Shown piece after piece: positions 1 through 9,148 of a DNA stretch of 64,000 bases. The translations under genes were made by a program, and so were the position numbers. This stretch comes from Acidobacteriota bacterium (GTDB lineage: Bacteria; Acidobacteriota; Holophagae; Holophagales; Holophagaceae), in contig JAJYRN010000008.1 in NCBI GenBank assembly GCA_021794095.1, positions 1-64,000 of the forward strand, in the 5' to 3' direction. The number at the start of each line of letters is the position of its first letter. Position 1 is the first letter of the stretch. The notes under the pieces were generated by a model that saw nothing but the letters and a program-made list of their open reading frames with translations, searched no databases and was not told the origin of the DNA.

Positions 1-96
1 AGCATTCCAGGAAGACCGATCCCCTGCTCCATGCTTCCACCTCACCCAATGGGTGCTGTGAATATGTATGTAGGTTCCCTGAATACCGCGATTACA

Positions 97-594
97 TTAA
101 TTTTTCGTCTCGACCGAATAGGGCAGGATGAATATTTGGGCGGCCTGATCAAACATTTTATCCCGCTCAGGGTCTGCATATCCCAAATTTCCACCATAAT
201 CTAAAATTGCGTATGGGTCACCGGCATTTGCGGCTTTTTTTAAATAATCACGCGCCATGCTGCTTTCCTGACTAAAGTACCCCATCATTCTCATCGCTGT
301 CGTATTACCCTTGTCGGCGAGTACTTTCACTCTCTGATGAATGAGCTTTTCTGCATTTGGTTGCCATTCTACGCATACGCCAACCGGAGATAAGGGTATA
401 TCCGTGTTTGCATTATACATACCTTCTGCCCACTCAAAAAGATCGAGCATGGCAATCGGATCACCCTGCTTGGCTTTCTCTTCCCACTGCTTAAAATAGG
501 GGCCGTAATGAGGCACCTTGATATCTTCGAATCGGTCTTGGCCAAAACAAGACACACCAATCAAGATGATCGCAAAATATTTTAAATAATTCAT
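97..594 (-). CDS. Sel1-like repeat protein with signal peptide
   Basis: A 165-residue secreted or lipid-anchored protein of unknown role. The N-terminus is a short basic and hydrophobic leader ending in GVSCFGQ; Cys16 could be a lipobox cysteine, although the -3 position is not ideal. The rest has Sel1/TPR-like helical repeats of the pattern A..G...A (around residues 40-56, 90-105 and 117-130). Sel1 repeats are protein-interaction scaffolds. An AGGAG-like site lies 7 nt before the ATG. It is immediately downstream of a second Sel1-like gene on the same strand. Both are visibly richer in A and T than the rest of the window, suggesting recent acquisition. No function can be assigned. Confidence 0.7.
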   Translation of the reverse strand: MNYLKYFAIILIGVSCFGQDRFEDIKVPHYGPYFKQWEEKAKQGDPIAMLDLFEWAEGMYNANTDIPLSPVGVCVEWQPNAEKLIHQRVKVLADKGNTTAMRMMGYFSQESSMARDYLKKAANAGDPYAILDYGGNLGYADPERDKMFDQAAQIFILPYSVETKN

Positions 595-622
595 TATTTC
601 TCCTGTGAGACCGCATCACACT

Positions 623-1039
623 TCATTTCTGACGCGCCCGCGAGTGAATGCCTTGAGGACGTTTCCATGGCTTTCCATTCTCGTCCACCGGTGGGTCCAC
701 ATCAGGTGAAGGACATCCCACCGCCTTCCGATAAGCACGGGCCCAATACCAGGCACGTTCAAGATTTTTTGGGAATTTCCCAGAGGATACATTATCCTCG
801 CCATGATAATATAATTGTGAAAGCTCTTCCATGGCTCGAATTTCACCACACTGGGCCGATATTTCAAGCCATCCCATAATAGCTTTAACCCGTTCTTGAT
901 CAGAATCGAAACTTGCGCTTATATTTATAGCTCTCCTGGCTTTAAGGTAGTATATAACACCAGTATAAAAATCTTTTTTACTAACAGCTTGGTGGATAGG
1001 GAATTCAAAGGCCCCATTTTGGCGCGGCAGGGGTAGCAC
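623..1039 (-). CDS. Sel1-like protein, probably 5'-truncated
   Basis: About 138 residues with Sel1-like helices (for example ERVKAIMGWLEISAQCGE followed by an AMEELSQLYYHG repeat unit) and no signal peptide. The only plausible upstream start is GTG at 1039, with no ribosome-binding site. An in-frame stop lies a few codons further upstream, so the N-terminal part looks lost. It precedes the neighbouring Sel1-like gene by 28 bp on the same strand and shares its AT-richer composition. The possible transposase remnant at 1227-1340 lies just upstream, consistent with a rearranged, horizontally acquired patch. It may be a decaying gene. Confidence 0.5.
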   Translation of the reverse strand: MLPLPRQNGAFEFPIHQAVSKKDFYTGVIYYLKARRAINISASFDSDQERVKAIMGWLEISAQCGEIRAMEELSQLYYHGEDNVSSGKFPKNLERAWYWARAYRKAVGCPSPDVDPPVDENGKPWKRPQGIHSRARQK

Positions 1040-1556
1040 TTCAAGTTGTGAAGATAGATTTCATCCGTGCCGGGGGCTGGATTGGGTTGTGACAGGGTTC
1101 CAAAGGCCCTTCGTGGCCTTGACCCAGGTCATCAAAGAGCGTCCCAGCCAGGATGTGACACGGCTTTGCCAGGGTCAAGCATGCCCCTGGCAGGATCATC
1201 CGTGATGTCGGGAGATCGAGGTTCCTTCAGGGCGGCTGTTCCTTTTGGCTGAGACAGTCGAGGATCGCGGCGATCACCTTGGGCTGCTGGATCGCGCCGA
1301 GCCCACCGAGCGGTGGCACGTCGAGGCCCTGTGGGAGGCGCTGAAGGCTGCGGCCGGAGCGTGATCCCACGCGACACAGTTGAAAACCCGCCCAGCACCT
1401 GGCCATAAAAGAATCCGGCCCTTGTAGCGTCCGTAAGGAATTCACGGATCATCCAGCCGACTTGCGGAGGCCAGAGGCGCATTGTCCCGGGCAAGAGTGA
1501 CCTCCGCCTCCACCCATACTTATCCAGGAAGTCCTGGGGGCGATCCAGTGGCAGAA
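1040..1556. other. Gene-poor stretch
   Basis: I see no convincing gene between the Sel1-like patch and the kdp control region. Apart from the possible transposase tail at 1227-1340, the short open frames here have no start site with a ribosome-binding sequence and no recognisable domain. Confidence 0.5.
1227..1340 (-). pseudogene. Possible C-terminal remnant of an IS91-like transposase
   Basis: In one minus-strand frame the translation reads PPLGGLGAIQQPKVIAAILDCL and ends shortly after. This recalls the C-terminal zinc-ribbon and tail seen in IS91-type transposases (CPRCGG, hydrophobic residues, DP.VI..IL..L), with the cysteines lost. The frame cannot be followed upstream into a transposase body. 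The resemblance is short and made by eye, so this is a weak call. Confidence 0.25.
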
Positions 1557-1604
1557 CTAACAAAATCTTAACACTCCATTCTCTCCTCTTAACCCTGCGC
1601 TAAT
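1557..1604 (+). promoter_or_regulatory. Phased CTTAAC direct repeats upstream of kdp, candidate KdpE site
   Basis: Four related hexamers lie on the same strand: CTAAC at 1557, CTTAAC at 1567, CTTAAC at 1588 and CTAAT at 1600. The two central units extend to CTTAACACT and CTTAACCCT. Spacings of 10, 21 and 12 bp put them roughly on one face of the helix. Response regulators of the OmpR family, which includes KdpE, bind such direct repeats. The block ends about 50 bp before the first gene of the kdp unit. Binding by KdpE is inference. Confidence 0.35.
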
Positions 1605-1654
1605 GCCCAAGCATCGAGGCTGAAGTGCGCCGGGTTCGCGGTGACGGAGGGTCC

Positions 1655-1843
1655 ATGCGCATTCAGATGCTCTGGTTTCCCCCTTTGGGGTTCCTGGCAG
1701 GCACGGCGGGGGTGCAGACCGCCCGCCACTTGGTCCGCGCGGGAGGTCAAAGACAACGGATCGAGGCGTTCTTCCTCGTGATCATGAGTTGGTTCCCCCT
1801 CCTCGTGTGGTGCCTCGTCCAGTTGCCGGGGCTGTCGAGATGA
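1655..1843 (+). CDS. Small membrane protein at the head of the kdp operon
   Basis: A 62-residue protein with two hydrophobic stretches, near residues 5-19 and 35-58. The ATG has a GGAGG site 4 nt upstream. Its stop overlaps the kdpF start (ATGA), so it is probably translationally coupled to kdpF. I do not recognise the family. Its place in front of kdpF suggests a further small subunit or regulator of the Kdp transporter, but this is inferred from position only. Confidence 0.55.
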   Translation: MRIQMLWFPPLGFLAGTAGVQTARHLVRAGGQRQRIEAFFLVIMSWFPLLVWCLVQLPGLSR

Positions 1844-1938
1844 CCATGAACCCTGTCCTCTTTGCCGCGCTTCTCCTGGCCCTGGGCCTCCTGGCCTACC
1901 TCGCGTTCGCCCTGCTGAAGCCGGAGAAGTTCCAATGA
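1840..1938 (+). CDS. kdpF: KdpF, small stabilising subunit of the K+-transporting ATPase
   Basis: A 32-residue single-pass membrane peptide. It has an N-terminal MTMNPV, a hydrophobic core of Leu and Ala, and the C-terminal KPEKF typical of KdpF. KdpF is the smallest Kdp subunit and stabilises the KdpABC complex in the inner membrane. It overlaps the preceding small membrane protein gene by 4 nt and lies 70 bp before kdpA. Size, composition, C-terminal motif and position make the identification good despite the short length. Confidence 0.85.
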   Translation: MTMNPVLFAALLLALGLLAYLAFALLKPEKFQ

Positions 1939-2008
1939 GCCCAGCGCGGGAACAGAAGGCCACACGGCAAGAAAAAGCCCCGAAGGGCCACGGCACAGGA
2001 GGCGCCGC

Positions 2009-3718
2009 GTGAGCCACGCCTGGACCCAGAACATCCTTTTCCTGCTTCTGCTGCTGGCCCTGGCGCCCCCCCTCGGGGCGTTCATGGCGAAGGTGTTGGA
2101 GGGGGAGCGCACCTTCCTCCATCCCGTGCTCGGATCCCTGGAACGGGGCCTGTTGCGGCTCATGGGGGTACAGCCGGATCAGGAGATGGGGTGGGCGGCC
2201 TACGGCTGGTCCATCACGCTGCTCAAGCTTCTCGGTCTCGGGGCGGTGTTTCTCCTGATGCGGACACAGGCCTGGCTGCCGCTCAATCCCGAGCACCTGG
2301 GGAACGTGCCTGCGGACCTTTCCCTCAACACGGCCGTGAGCTTCGCCACGAACACCAACTGGCAGGCCTACGCCGGAGAGACGGCCCTCAGCTACCTGAC
2401 CCAGATGCTCGGTCTCACGGTGCAGAACTTCCTCTCCGCGGCCACGGGCCTCGCGGTGCTGGCGGCCCTGGTGCGCGGCATCCAGCGCCGCAGCGCCTCG
2501 GGCCTGGGCAACGCCTGGGTGGATGTGGTGCGGAGCGTCGTCTACATCCTGCTGCCCCTGTCCTTCGTGTTCGCACTGGTGCTCGTGTCCCAGGGCGTCA
2601 TCCAGACCCTCGCGCCCTACGTCCACACCGCCTCGGGCCAGGTGCTGGCGCTGGGACCGGCAGCCTCCCAGGTGGCCATCAAGATGCTGGGGACGAACGG
2701 CGGCGGATTCTTCGGAGCCAATGCGGCCCACCCCTTCGAGAACAGCACGCCCCTCTCGAACTTCCTCCAAACCCTTGCCATACTCCTCATCCCTGCGGCC
2801 CTCTGCCTCACCTTCGGGCGGATGGTGAAGGACCGGCGTCAGGGTTGGGCCCTGCTGGCCGGAATGACCCTGATGTTCGTGGGGGCCCTGGCGGTCTGCA
2901 CCCACGCGGAGGTGTCCGGCAATCCGGTCCTGACCCGCCTGGGCGCCAGCCAGGTGGCCAGTCGCGAGCCGGGCCTGGAGCAGCCGGGCGGCAACATGGA
3001 GGGCAAGGAGCTGCGCTTCGGACCCGGTCCCTCGGCGCTCTGGGCCACGGCCACCACGGCGGCGTCCAGCGGGTCCACGAACGCGGCCCTGGATTCGTTC
3101 ACGCCCCTGGGCGGCCTCGTCCCGCTGTGGCTGATTCAGCTCGGGGAGGTGGTCTTCGGCGGCGTGGGCTCGGGCCTCTACGGCATGCTCATGTTCGCGC
3201 TGGTGGCCGTCTTCATCGGCGGCCTCATGGTGGGGCGCACCCCGGAATACCTGGGCAAGAAGGTGGAGGCCTTCGAGATGAAGATGGCCTCCCTCGCCAT
3301 CCTCCTGCCCTGCGCGGCCGTACTCCTGGGCACGGCCGCGTCGGTGCTAGTGCCCTCAGCGGTGGCCTCCATGAGCAACCCCGGGCCCCACGGCTTCAGC
3401 CAAGTGCTCTACGCCTGGAGCAGCGCCGCCAACAACAACGGCAGCGCCTTCGGCGGCCTGGCCGCGAACACCCGCTTCTACGACCTCGGCCTGGCCACAG
3501 CCATGCTGCTGGGCCGCTTCGGCGTGATCTGGCCCGTGCTGGCCCTGGCCGGCTCGCTCGTGCGGAAGAAGCACACGCCGGAGGGGCCCGGCACCCTGCC
3601 CACCCATACGCCGCTCTTCGTGGGGGTGCTGGTGGGCGTGGTGCTGCTCGTGGGCGCGCTGACCTTCATCCCGGCCCTGGCCCTCGGTCCGGTGGCCGAG
3701 CAGCTGGCCCTGCGCTGA
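2009..3718 (+). CDS. kdpA: Potassium-transporting ATPase, K+-binding subunit KdpA
   Basis: A 569-residue inner-membrane protein, the channel-like subunit that selects K+ for the KdpFABC pump. Conserved filter-type segments are visible: [11 protein letters not shown] near residue 115, [11 protein letters not shown] near 228 and NNNGSAFGG near 473. About ten membrane segments are apparent. The start is GTG, supported by AGGAGG seven nt upstream. Length is close to the E. coli protein (557 aa). It is followed after 14 bp by kdpB. The operon is expected to respond to K+ limitation or osmotic stress through KdpDE encoded downstream. Confidence 0.97.
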   Translation: MSHAWTQNILFLLLLLALAPPLGAFMAKVLEGERTFLHPVLGSLERGLLRLMGVQPDQEMGWAAYGWSITLLKLLGLGAVFLLMRTQAWLPLNPEHLGNVPADLSLNTAVSFATNTNWQAYAGETALSYLTQMLGLTVQNFLSAATGLAVLAALVRGIQRRSASGLGNAWVDVVRSVVYILLPLSFVFALVLVSQGVIQTLAPYVHTASGQVLALGPAASQVAIKMLGTNGGGFFGANAAHPFENSTPLSNFLQTLAILLIPAALCLTFGRMVKDRRQGWALLAGMTLMFVGALAVCTHAEVSGNPVLTRLGASQVASREPGLEQPGGNMEGKELRFGPGPSALWATATTAASSGSTNAALDSFTPLGGLVPLWLIQLGEVVFGGVGSGLYGMLMFALVAVFIGGLMVGRTPEYLGKKVEAFEMKMASLAILLPCAAVLLGTAASVLVPSAVASMSNPGPHGFSQVLYAWSSAANNNGSAFGGLAANTRFYDLGLATAMLLGRFGVIWPVLALAGSLVRKKHTPEGPGTLPTHTPLFVGVLVGVVLLVGALTFIPALALGPVAEQLALR

Positions 3719-3732
3719 CGGAGGAGACGACC

Positions 3733-5868
3733 ATGGATGCCCGCTCCCGGCAGGATCGTCCCCCCCTCGCGCAGGTGCGTGCGGGGGTCCATCGTCAGGC
3801 CCGCCCGCTTTTCGAGGCCGCCATCGTGCGCCGGGCGGCCCTCGACGCCGTCCGCAAACTCAATCCCATCCATCAGCTCCGCAACCCGGTCATGTTCACG
3901 GTGTGGATCTGCAGCGCCTTCACCACCGGACTTTGGCTCCAAGCCCTCGGGGGCCACGGGGAGGAGCGGCCGGGCTTCATCCTGGCCATCGCCCTGTGCC
4001 TGTGGTTCACGCTCCTCTTTGCCAACTTCGCCGAGGCCATGGCCGAAGGCCGCGGGAAGGCCCAGGCCGATGCCCTCCGGCGGGCCAAGAAGGATGTCCG
4101 CGCCCGGCGGCTCCTGGGGACGGATCGCACCGGTGCCAGCGAGCAGGTGGGCGCTTCCGAACTCCGGATCGGCGACCGCGTGGTGGTGGAAGCCAACGAG
4201 ACCATCCCTGGCGACGGCGAGGTGGTGGAGGGCGTGGCCTCCGTGAACGAGAGCGCCATCACGGGCGAGAGCGCCCCGGTCATCCGCGAGAGCGGAGGCG
4301 ACCGGTCAGCCGTCACCGGCGGCACGCTGGTGCTCTCGGACTGGCTGGTGATCCGCATCACGGCGAATCCCGGCGAAAGTTTCCTCGATCGCATGATCGC
4401 CATGGTGGAGGGCGCCAAGCGCCAGAAGACTCCCAACGAGATCGCCCTGGACATCCTCCTGGCGGGCCTCACGATCATCTTCCTCCTGGCCACGGCGACG
4501 TTGCTGCCCTTCTCGGCCTTCAGCGTGAAGGCCGCGGGGCAGGGCCATCCGCTCGGGCTCACGGTACTGGTGTCGCTGCTGGTCTGCCTCATCCCCACCA
4601 CCATCGGCGGGCTCCTGAGCGCCATCGGCATCGCGGGCATGGACCGGATGATCCAGGCCAACGTCATCGCCACCTCAGGCCGCGCCGTCGAGGCCGCCGG
4701 CGATGTGGACGTGCTGCTGCTGGACAAGACCGGCACCATCACCCTCGGCAACCGCCAGGCCGTGGCCTTCCTGCCCGCCGAGGGCGTGGATGTGAAGGAA
4801 CTGGCCGATGCGGCCCAGCTCTCCTCCCTCGCTGACGAGACGCCGGAGGGCCGGAGCATCGTCATCCTCGCCAAGGAGGCCTACGGCCTGCGGGAGCGCG
4901 ACGTCCACGCCCTCGATGCCCATTTCATCCCCTTCACCGCCCAGACCCGCATGAGCGGTGTGACGCTCGGCGCCCGGGAAGTCAAGAAGGGCGCGTCCGA
5001 TGCGGTGGAAGCCTTCCTCCAGGCCAAGGGAGGCCGCTTTCCGGACAGCCTGCGGCGCATTGTCGAGGACGTGGCCACGGGCGGTGGAACCCCCCTGGTG
5101 GTGGCCGAGAAGACGGCGACTGGCAGCCGGGCCCTGGGGGTGATCCACCTCAAGGACATCGTCAAGGGCGGCATCCGCGAACGCTTCGCGGAGCTGCGCG
5201 GCATGGGCATCAAAACCGTGATGATCACCGGCGACAACCCGCTGACCGCCGCCGCCATCGCCGCCGAAGCGGGCGTGGACGACTTCCTGGCCCAGGCCAC
5301 GCCCGAGGCCAAGCTCAAGCTCATCCGCGAGTACCAGGCGGGCGGGAGGCTGGTGGCCATGACGGGCGACGGCACCAACGACGCCCCGGCTCTGGCCCAG
5401 GCCGATGTGGCCGTGGCCATGAACAGCGGCACCCAGGCCGCCAAGGAGGCCGGGAACATGGTGGACCTGGACTCCAACCCCACGAAGCTCATCGAGATCG
5501 TGGAGATCGGCAAGCAGATGCTCATGACGCGCGGCTCGCTCACCACCTTCAGCATCGCCAACGACGTGGCCAAGTACTTCGCCATCCTGCCGGCGGCCTT
5601 TGTCGGCATCTACCCGGCCCTGGGGGCCCTCAACGTCATGCGCCTCCACAGCCCCGAGAGCGCCATCCTCTCGGCGGTGATCTTCAACGCCCTCATCATC
5701 GTGTTCCTCATTCCGCTGGCGCTGCGCGGCGTGGCCTACCGGCCCCTGGGCGCGGCACGGATCCTCCAGCGGAATCTCCTGATGTACGGCGCGGGAGGCC
5801 TGGTGGTGCCTTTCCTGGGCATCAAGGCCATTGACTGGCTCCTGGTCGCGCTGCACGTCGTTGCATGA
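3733..5868 (+). CDS. kdpB: Potassium-transporting ATPase, catalytic subunit KdpB
   Basis: A 711-residue P-type ATPase, the ATP-hydrolysing subunit of Kdp. Visible motifs are TGES in the actuator domain, DKTGT with the phosphorylated Asp at residue 331, and [10 protein letters not shown] in the phosphorylation domain. A Ser/Thr-TGES element (ITGESAPV) matches KdpB. The start chosen is ATG 3733, preceded by GGAGG; the frame is open further upstream, antisense-like to nothing, but that part overlaps kdpA in another frame. The N-terminus is somewhat longer than in E. coli (682 aa). Spacing to kdpC is 7 bp. Confidence 0.97.
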   Translation: MDARSRQDRPPLAQVRAGVHRQARPLFEAAIVRRAALDAVRKLNPIHQLRNPVMFTVWICSAFTTGLWLQALGGHGEERPGFILAIALCLWFTLLFANFAEAMAEGRGKAQADALRRAKKDVRARRLLGTDRTGASEQVGASELRIGDRVVVEANETIPGDGEVVEGVASVNESAITGESAPVIRESGGDRSAVTGGTLVLSDWLVIRITANPGESFLDRMIAMVEGAKRQKTPNEIALDILLAGLTIIFLLATATLLPFSAFSVKAAGQGHPLGLTVLVSLLVCLIPTTIGGLLSAIGIAGMDRMIQANVIATSGRAVEAAGDVDVLLLDKTGTITLGNRQAVAFLPAEGVDVKELADAAQLSSLADETPEGRSIVILAKEAYGLRERDVHALDAHFIPFTAQTRMSGVTLGAREVKKGASDAVEAFLQAKGGRFPDSLRRIVEDVATGGGTPLVVAEKTATGSRALGVIHLKDIVKGGIRERFAELRGMGIKTVMITGDNPLTAAAIAAEAGVDDFLAQATPEAKLKLIREYQAGGRLVAMTGDGTNDAPALAQADVAVAMNSGTQAAKEAGNMVDLDSNPTKLIEIVEIGKQMLMTRGSLTTFSIANDVAKYFAILPAAFVGIYPALGALNVMRLHSPESAILSAVIFNALIIVFLIPLALRGVAYRPLGAARILQRNLLMYGAGGLVVPFLGIKAIDWLLVALHVVA

Positions 5869-5875
5869 GGCACCC

Positions 5876-6448
5876 ATGAACCTCCAGCTCCGCCCCGCGC
5901 TCGTCTCCTTCCTCGGGCTGTCAGTCCTCACCGGGCTCGCCTATCCGCTGGCTCTCACAGGCCTGGCCCGAACCTTCTTCCCCCATCAGGCCGGAGGCAG
6001 CCTCCTTCGCATGGACGGGAAGGTGATCGGCTCGACCTTGATCGGCCAGGCCTTCACGGACCCCAGGGATTTCTGGGGCCGCCCTTCGGCCACGTCGCCC
6101 GGGCCGTATAACGCCGCCGCCAGCGGCGCCTCCAACCTCGCCCCCAGCAGCCCCGCCCTGGCCGAAGCCGTCGCGGCGAGAATCGCGGTCCTCCGCGCCG
6201 CGGACCCCGCCGCGAAGGGCCCCGTGCCCGTGGACCTGGTCACCGCCTCGGGCAGCGGTCTGGATCCCGACATCAGCCCGGCAGCGGCCATCTTCCAGGT
6301 GCCCCGCGTGGCGAAGACGCGGGGGTTGGACGAGGCCAGGGTCCGGGAACTGGTGGCCCGCCACATCGAAGGCCCCCAGTTCGGCGTCCTGGGGGAACCC
6401 CGGGTGAATGTCCTGGCGCTGAACCGTGACCTTGATGCGATGCGCTAA
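5876..6448 (+). CDS. kdpC: Potassium-transporting ATPase subunit KdpC
   Basis: A 190-residue protein with one N-terminal membrane segment (residues about 8-28) and a periplasmic domain. Family motifs include [25 protein letters not shown] and the [15 protein letters not shown] block. KdpC holds KdpA and KdpB together and increases K+ affinity. It is 7 bp after kdpB and 9 bp before kdpD, so the structural and sensor genes form one cluster. Confidence 0.97.
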   Translation: MNLQLRPALVSFLGLSVLTGLAYPLALTGLARTFFPHQAGGSLLRMDGKVIGSTLIGQAFTDPRDFWGRPSATSPGPYNAAASGASNLAPSSPALAEAVAARIAVLRAADPAAKGPVPVDLVTASGSGLDPDISPAAAIFQVPRVAKTRGLDEARVRELVARHIEGPQFGVLGEPRVNVLALNRDLDAMR

Positions 6449-6457
6449 CGTACCCCC
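6446..6457 (+). promoter_or_regulatory. Candidate -10 element (TAACGT) for a leaderless kdpD start
   Basis: TAACGT overlaps the end of kdpC and is separated from the kdpD ATG by exactly 6 nt (ACCCCC), with no ribosome-binding sequence. The same arrangement occurs before mazG and the NtrC-like gene. No good -35 element is visible. This could give kdpDE a constitutive start independent of kdpFABC. Inference. Confidence 0.3.
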
Positions 6458-9148
6458 ATGGATCCCCGACGGCCCGATCCCGACGAGCTGCTCCGGCAGG
6501 TGCAGGAGGAGGAGGCCCGGACCCGGCGCGCCAAGCTGAAGATCTTCTTCGGGGCGGCTCCAGGCGTGGGGAAGACCTACGCCATGCTCTCGGAGGCCCA
6601 GGAGCGGCGTGGCGAGGGCGTGGATGTGGTGATCGGCGTGGTGGAGACCCACGGCCGGGAGGAGACGGCCGGGCTGCTGGAGGGCCTGGAGGCGCTGCCC
6701 CGGAAGGAGCTCCCGTACAGCGGGCTCTTCCTTCCGGAGTTCGACCTGGACCGGGCCCTGGCACGGCATCCAGCCCTCATCCTCATGGATGAGCTGGCCC
6801 ACACCAATGTGAAAGGCTCCCGCCACGAGAAACGCTGGCAGGACGTGATGGAGCTGCTAGACGCGGGCATTGACGTCCACACCACCCTCAACGTCCAGCA
6901 CCTGGAGAGCCTGCGGGACGTGGTGGCCCAGATCACCGGCGTGATCGTCCGGGAGAATGTGCCGGACACGCTCCTGGAGCGGGCGGACGAGGTGGAGCTG
7001 GTGGATCTTCCACCGGATGACCTGCTGGTGCGGCTCAAGGAGGGGAGGGTCTACCTGCCGGATCAGGCGCGGCATGCCAAGGACCGCTTCTTCCGGAAGG
7101 GGAACCTCCTGGCGCTGCGCGAGCTGGCCCTGCGGCACACCGCCGAGAGCGTGGATGCCCAGATGCGGCGCTACATGGCCTCGGAAGGCATCCGGAAAAC
7201 CTGGGCGGCCGGGGACCGGTTGCTGGTCTGCATCGGGCCCGAGGCGCTCTCGGAACGGCTCATCCGCGGCACCCGGCGGCTGGCGAGCGCCCTGGGCGCC
7301 CGGTGGACGGCCCTCTACATGGAGACGCCGCGCCATGTCCGCTATTCCGAGGCGGATCGGGCGCGCGTGGAAGCCCACTTGCGGCTGGCGGAGAAGCTGG
7401 GCGGCGAAACGGTCGTCATCGAAGGCGGCGGCCGGGCGGCCGAGGATGTCCTGGCCTACGCCCGCAGCCGGAACATCACGAAGATCGTCGTTGGCAAACC
7501 CTCCCGTCCCCGCTTGATAGACCTCCTGCTGGGTTCACCGGTGGACGATCTGGTGCGCGCCAGCGGCGACATTGACGTCTTCGTCATCACGGGAGAATCC
7601 ACCCAGGAATCGGCCACCCCCACCCTGGCGCATCGCCTCACGAGCCCGCTGCGGAACTACCTCCTCAGCGCGCTGGTGGTCGGCATCGCCAGCGTGGCCG
7701 CCCGGCTGCTGATCCAGCGCACCGAGCTGGCGGATATCGTCATGGTGTACATCCTGGGCATCGTGCTGGTGGCCACTCGGTTCGGACGCGGCCCCTCGCT
7801 TTTGGCCTCGCTGCTCAGCGTGGCGGCCTTCGATTTCTTCTTCATCCCGCCCTACCTCACCTTCGCCGTGGGCGATTTCCGCCACATCGGCACCTTCGCC
7901 GTCATGCTCCTGGTGGGCTTGGTCATCGGCAACCTCACGGAGCGGATCCGCGCCCAGGCACGGCTGGCCCGCAGCCGCGAACAGCGCACCCGCTCGCTCT
8001 ACCGGCTGGGGCAGGCCCTGGCTCAGGGCAGCGGCTCCACCGCCATGGTCGGAACGGCCATCCAAAACATCGCCACCCAGTTCCAGAGCCACGCCGTGGT
8101 GCTTCTGCCGGACGCCTCGGGACGCCTCCAGGCCCCGGACCACCACCTGGCCTTCCCCCTGAACGACCAGGAGCGGGGCGTGGCCCAGTGGGTCTTCGAC
8201 CACGGCGAACCGGCGGGGCTCGGGACACTCACGCTGCCGGGGGCCCGGGCCACCTACCTTCCCCTCAAGGGCGCGGCCGGTGTGATCGGTGTCCTGGGCG
8301 TCCTGCCGGATCGGTCGCCCCAGTGGGAGGAGCCCGACCAGCGGCAGCTGCTGGAGGCTTTCGCCAACCAGACGGCCCTGGCCCTGGAGCGGGCCCTCCT
8401 GGCCGAACAGGGCGCGGCGGATCGCCGCCGCGCCGACGAGGAACGCCTCCGCAACGCCCTGCTCAGCTCCGTCTCCCACGACCTGCGCACGCCCCTGGGC
8501 GTCATCACCGGCGCCGTGAGCATGGCCCTGGAGACCCCGGGCCTATCCGAAGCGGGACGCCGAGAACTGCTCCAATCGGCCCAGGAGGAATCCCAGCGGC
8601 TCCACCGGCTGGTCAGCAACCTCCTGGACATCACGCGCCTGGAGGCGGGTTCCCTGGAGCTGCGGAAGGACTGGACGCCCCTCGAGGAAATCATCGGCTC
8701 CGCCCTCAACCGCCAGGAACTGGCGCACGGAGCCGCCCGGGTCCAGGTCCAGTTGCCTCCCGACCTGCCCCTGGCGCCCCTGGACGGCGTGCTGATGGAA
8801 CAGGTGCTTCTCAACCTCCTGGATAACGCCCTGAAGTACTCCCCACCCGGTTCCCCTGTGGATATCAAGGCCTGGGCCAGCGCGAAAACCCTCACGCTCT
8901 CCGTGACCGACCACGGACCGGGCATCGCCCAAGGCGAGGAAGAACGCATCTTCGAGAAGCTGGCCCGGGGGAAGGGCGCGGAGGGACGCCCCGGCACCGG
9001 CCTCGGACTTGCCATCTGCCGGGGCATCGTCGCCGCCCACGGCGGCCGGATCCAGGCCACCAACCATCCCCAGGGCGGTGCCCAGTTCCTGGTGTCCCTG
9101 CCCCTGGGCGATCCGCCGCCCACCCTGCCTGCGGAGGCCCCGCCATGA
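6458..9148 (+). CDS. kdpD: Osmosensitive K+ channel histidine kinase KdpD
   Basis: An 896-residue sensor kinase. Domains in order: KdpD N-terminal ATPase-like domain with Walker A GAAPGVGKT (residues 32-40) and Walker B-like DELAHTN; a universal-stress-protein domain (about 245-375, with TKIVVGKPSRPR); four membrane segments of DUF4118 type (about 395-500); a GAF-like region; a HisKA dimerisation domain with SHDLRTPLG (His674); and an HATPase domain (N-box LLDNALKYS, GTGLGLAI). KdpD phosphorylates KdpE when K+ is limiting. Its stop overlaps the kdpE start by 4 nt. The 6-nt gap before the ATG lacks a ribosome-binding site. Confidence 0.96.
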   Translation: MDPRRPDPDELLRQVQEEEARTRRAKLKIFFGAAPGVGKTYAMLSEAQERRGEGVDVVIGVVETHGREETAGLLEGLEALPRKELPYSGLFLPEFDLDRALARHPALILMDELAHTNVKGSRHEKRWQDVMELLDAGIDVHTTLNVQHLESLRDVVAQITGVIVRENVPDTLLERADEVELVDLPPDDLLVRLKEGRVYLPDQARHAKDRFFRKGNLLALRELALRHTAESVDAQMRRYMASEGIRKTWAAGDRLLVCIGPEALSERLIRGTRRLASALGARWTALYMETPRHVRYSEADRARVEAHLRLAEKLGGETVVIEGGGRAAEDVLAYARSRNITKIVVGKPSRPRLIDLLLGSPVDDLVRASGDIDVFVITGESTQESATPTLAHRLTSPLRNYLLSALVVGIASVAARLLIQRTELADIVMVYILGIVLVATRFGRGPSLLASLLSVAAFDFFFIPPYLTFAVGDFRHIGTFAVMLLVGLVIGNLTERIRAQARLARSREQRTRSLYRLGQALAQGSGSTAMVGTAIQNIATQFQSHAVVLLPDASGRLQAPDHHLAFPLNDQERGVAQWVFDHGEPAGLGTLTLPGARATYLPLKGAAGVIGVLGVLPDRSPQWEEPDQRQLLEAFANQTALALERALLAEQGAADRRRADEERLRNALLSSVSHDLRTPLGVITGAVSMALETPGLSEAGRRELLQSAQEESQRLHRLVSNLLDITRLEAGSLELRKDWTPLEEIIGSALNRQELAHGAARVQVQLPPDLPLAPLDGVLMEQVLLNLLDNALKYSPPGSPVDIKAWASAKTLTLSVTDHGPGIAQGEEERIFEKLARGKGAEGRPGTGLGLAICRGIVAAHGGRIQATNHPQGGAQFLVSLPLGDPPPTLPAEAPP

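Noticed and set aside
2191-3732. In-frame extension upstream of kdpB
   Set aside because: The part before 3733 overlaps kdpA in another frame; kdpB has its own ribosome-binding site at 3733.
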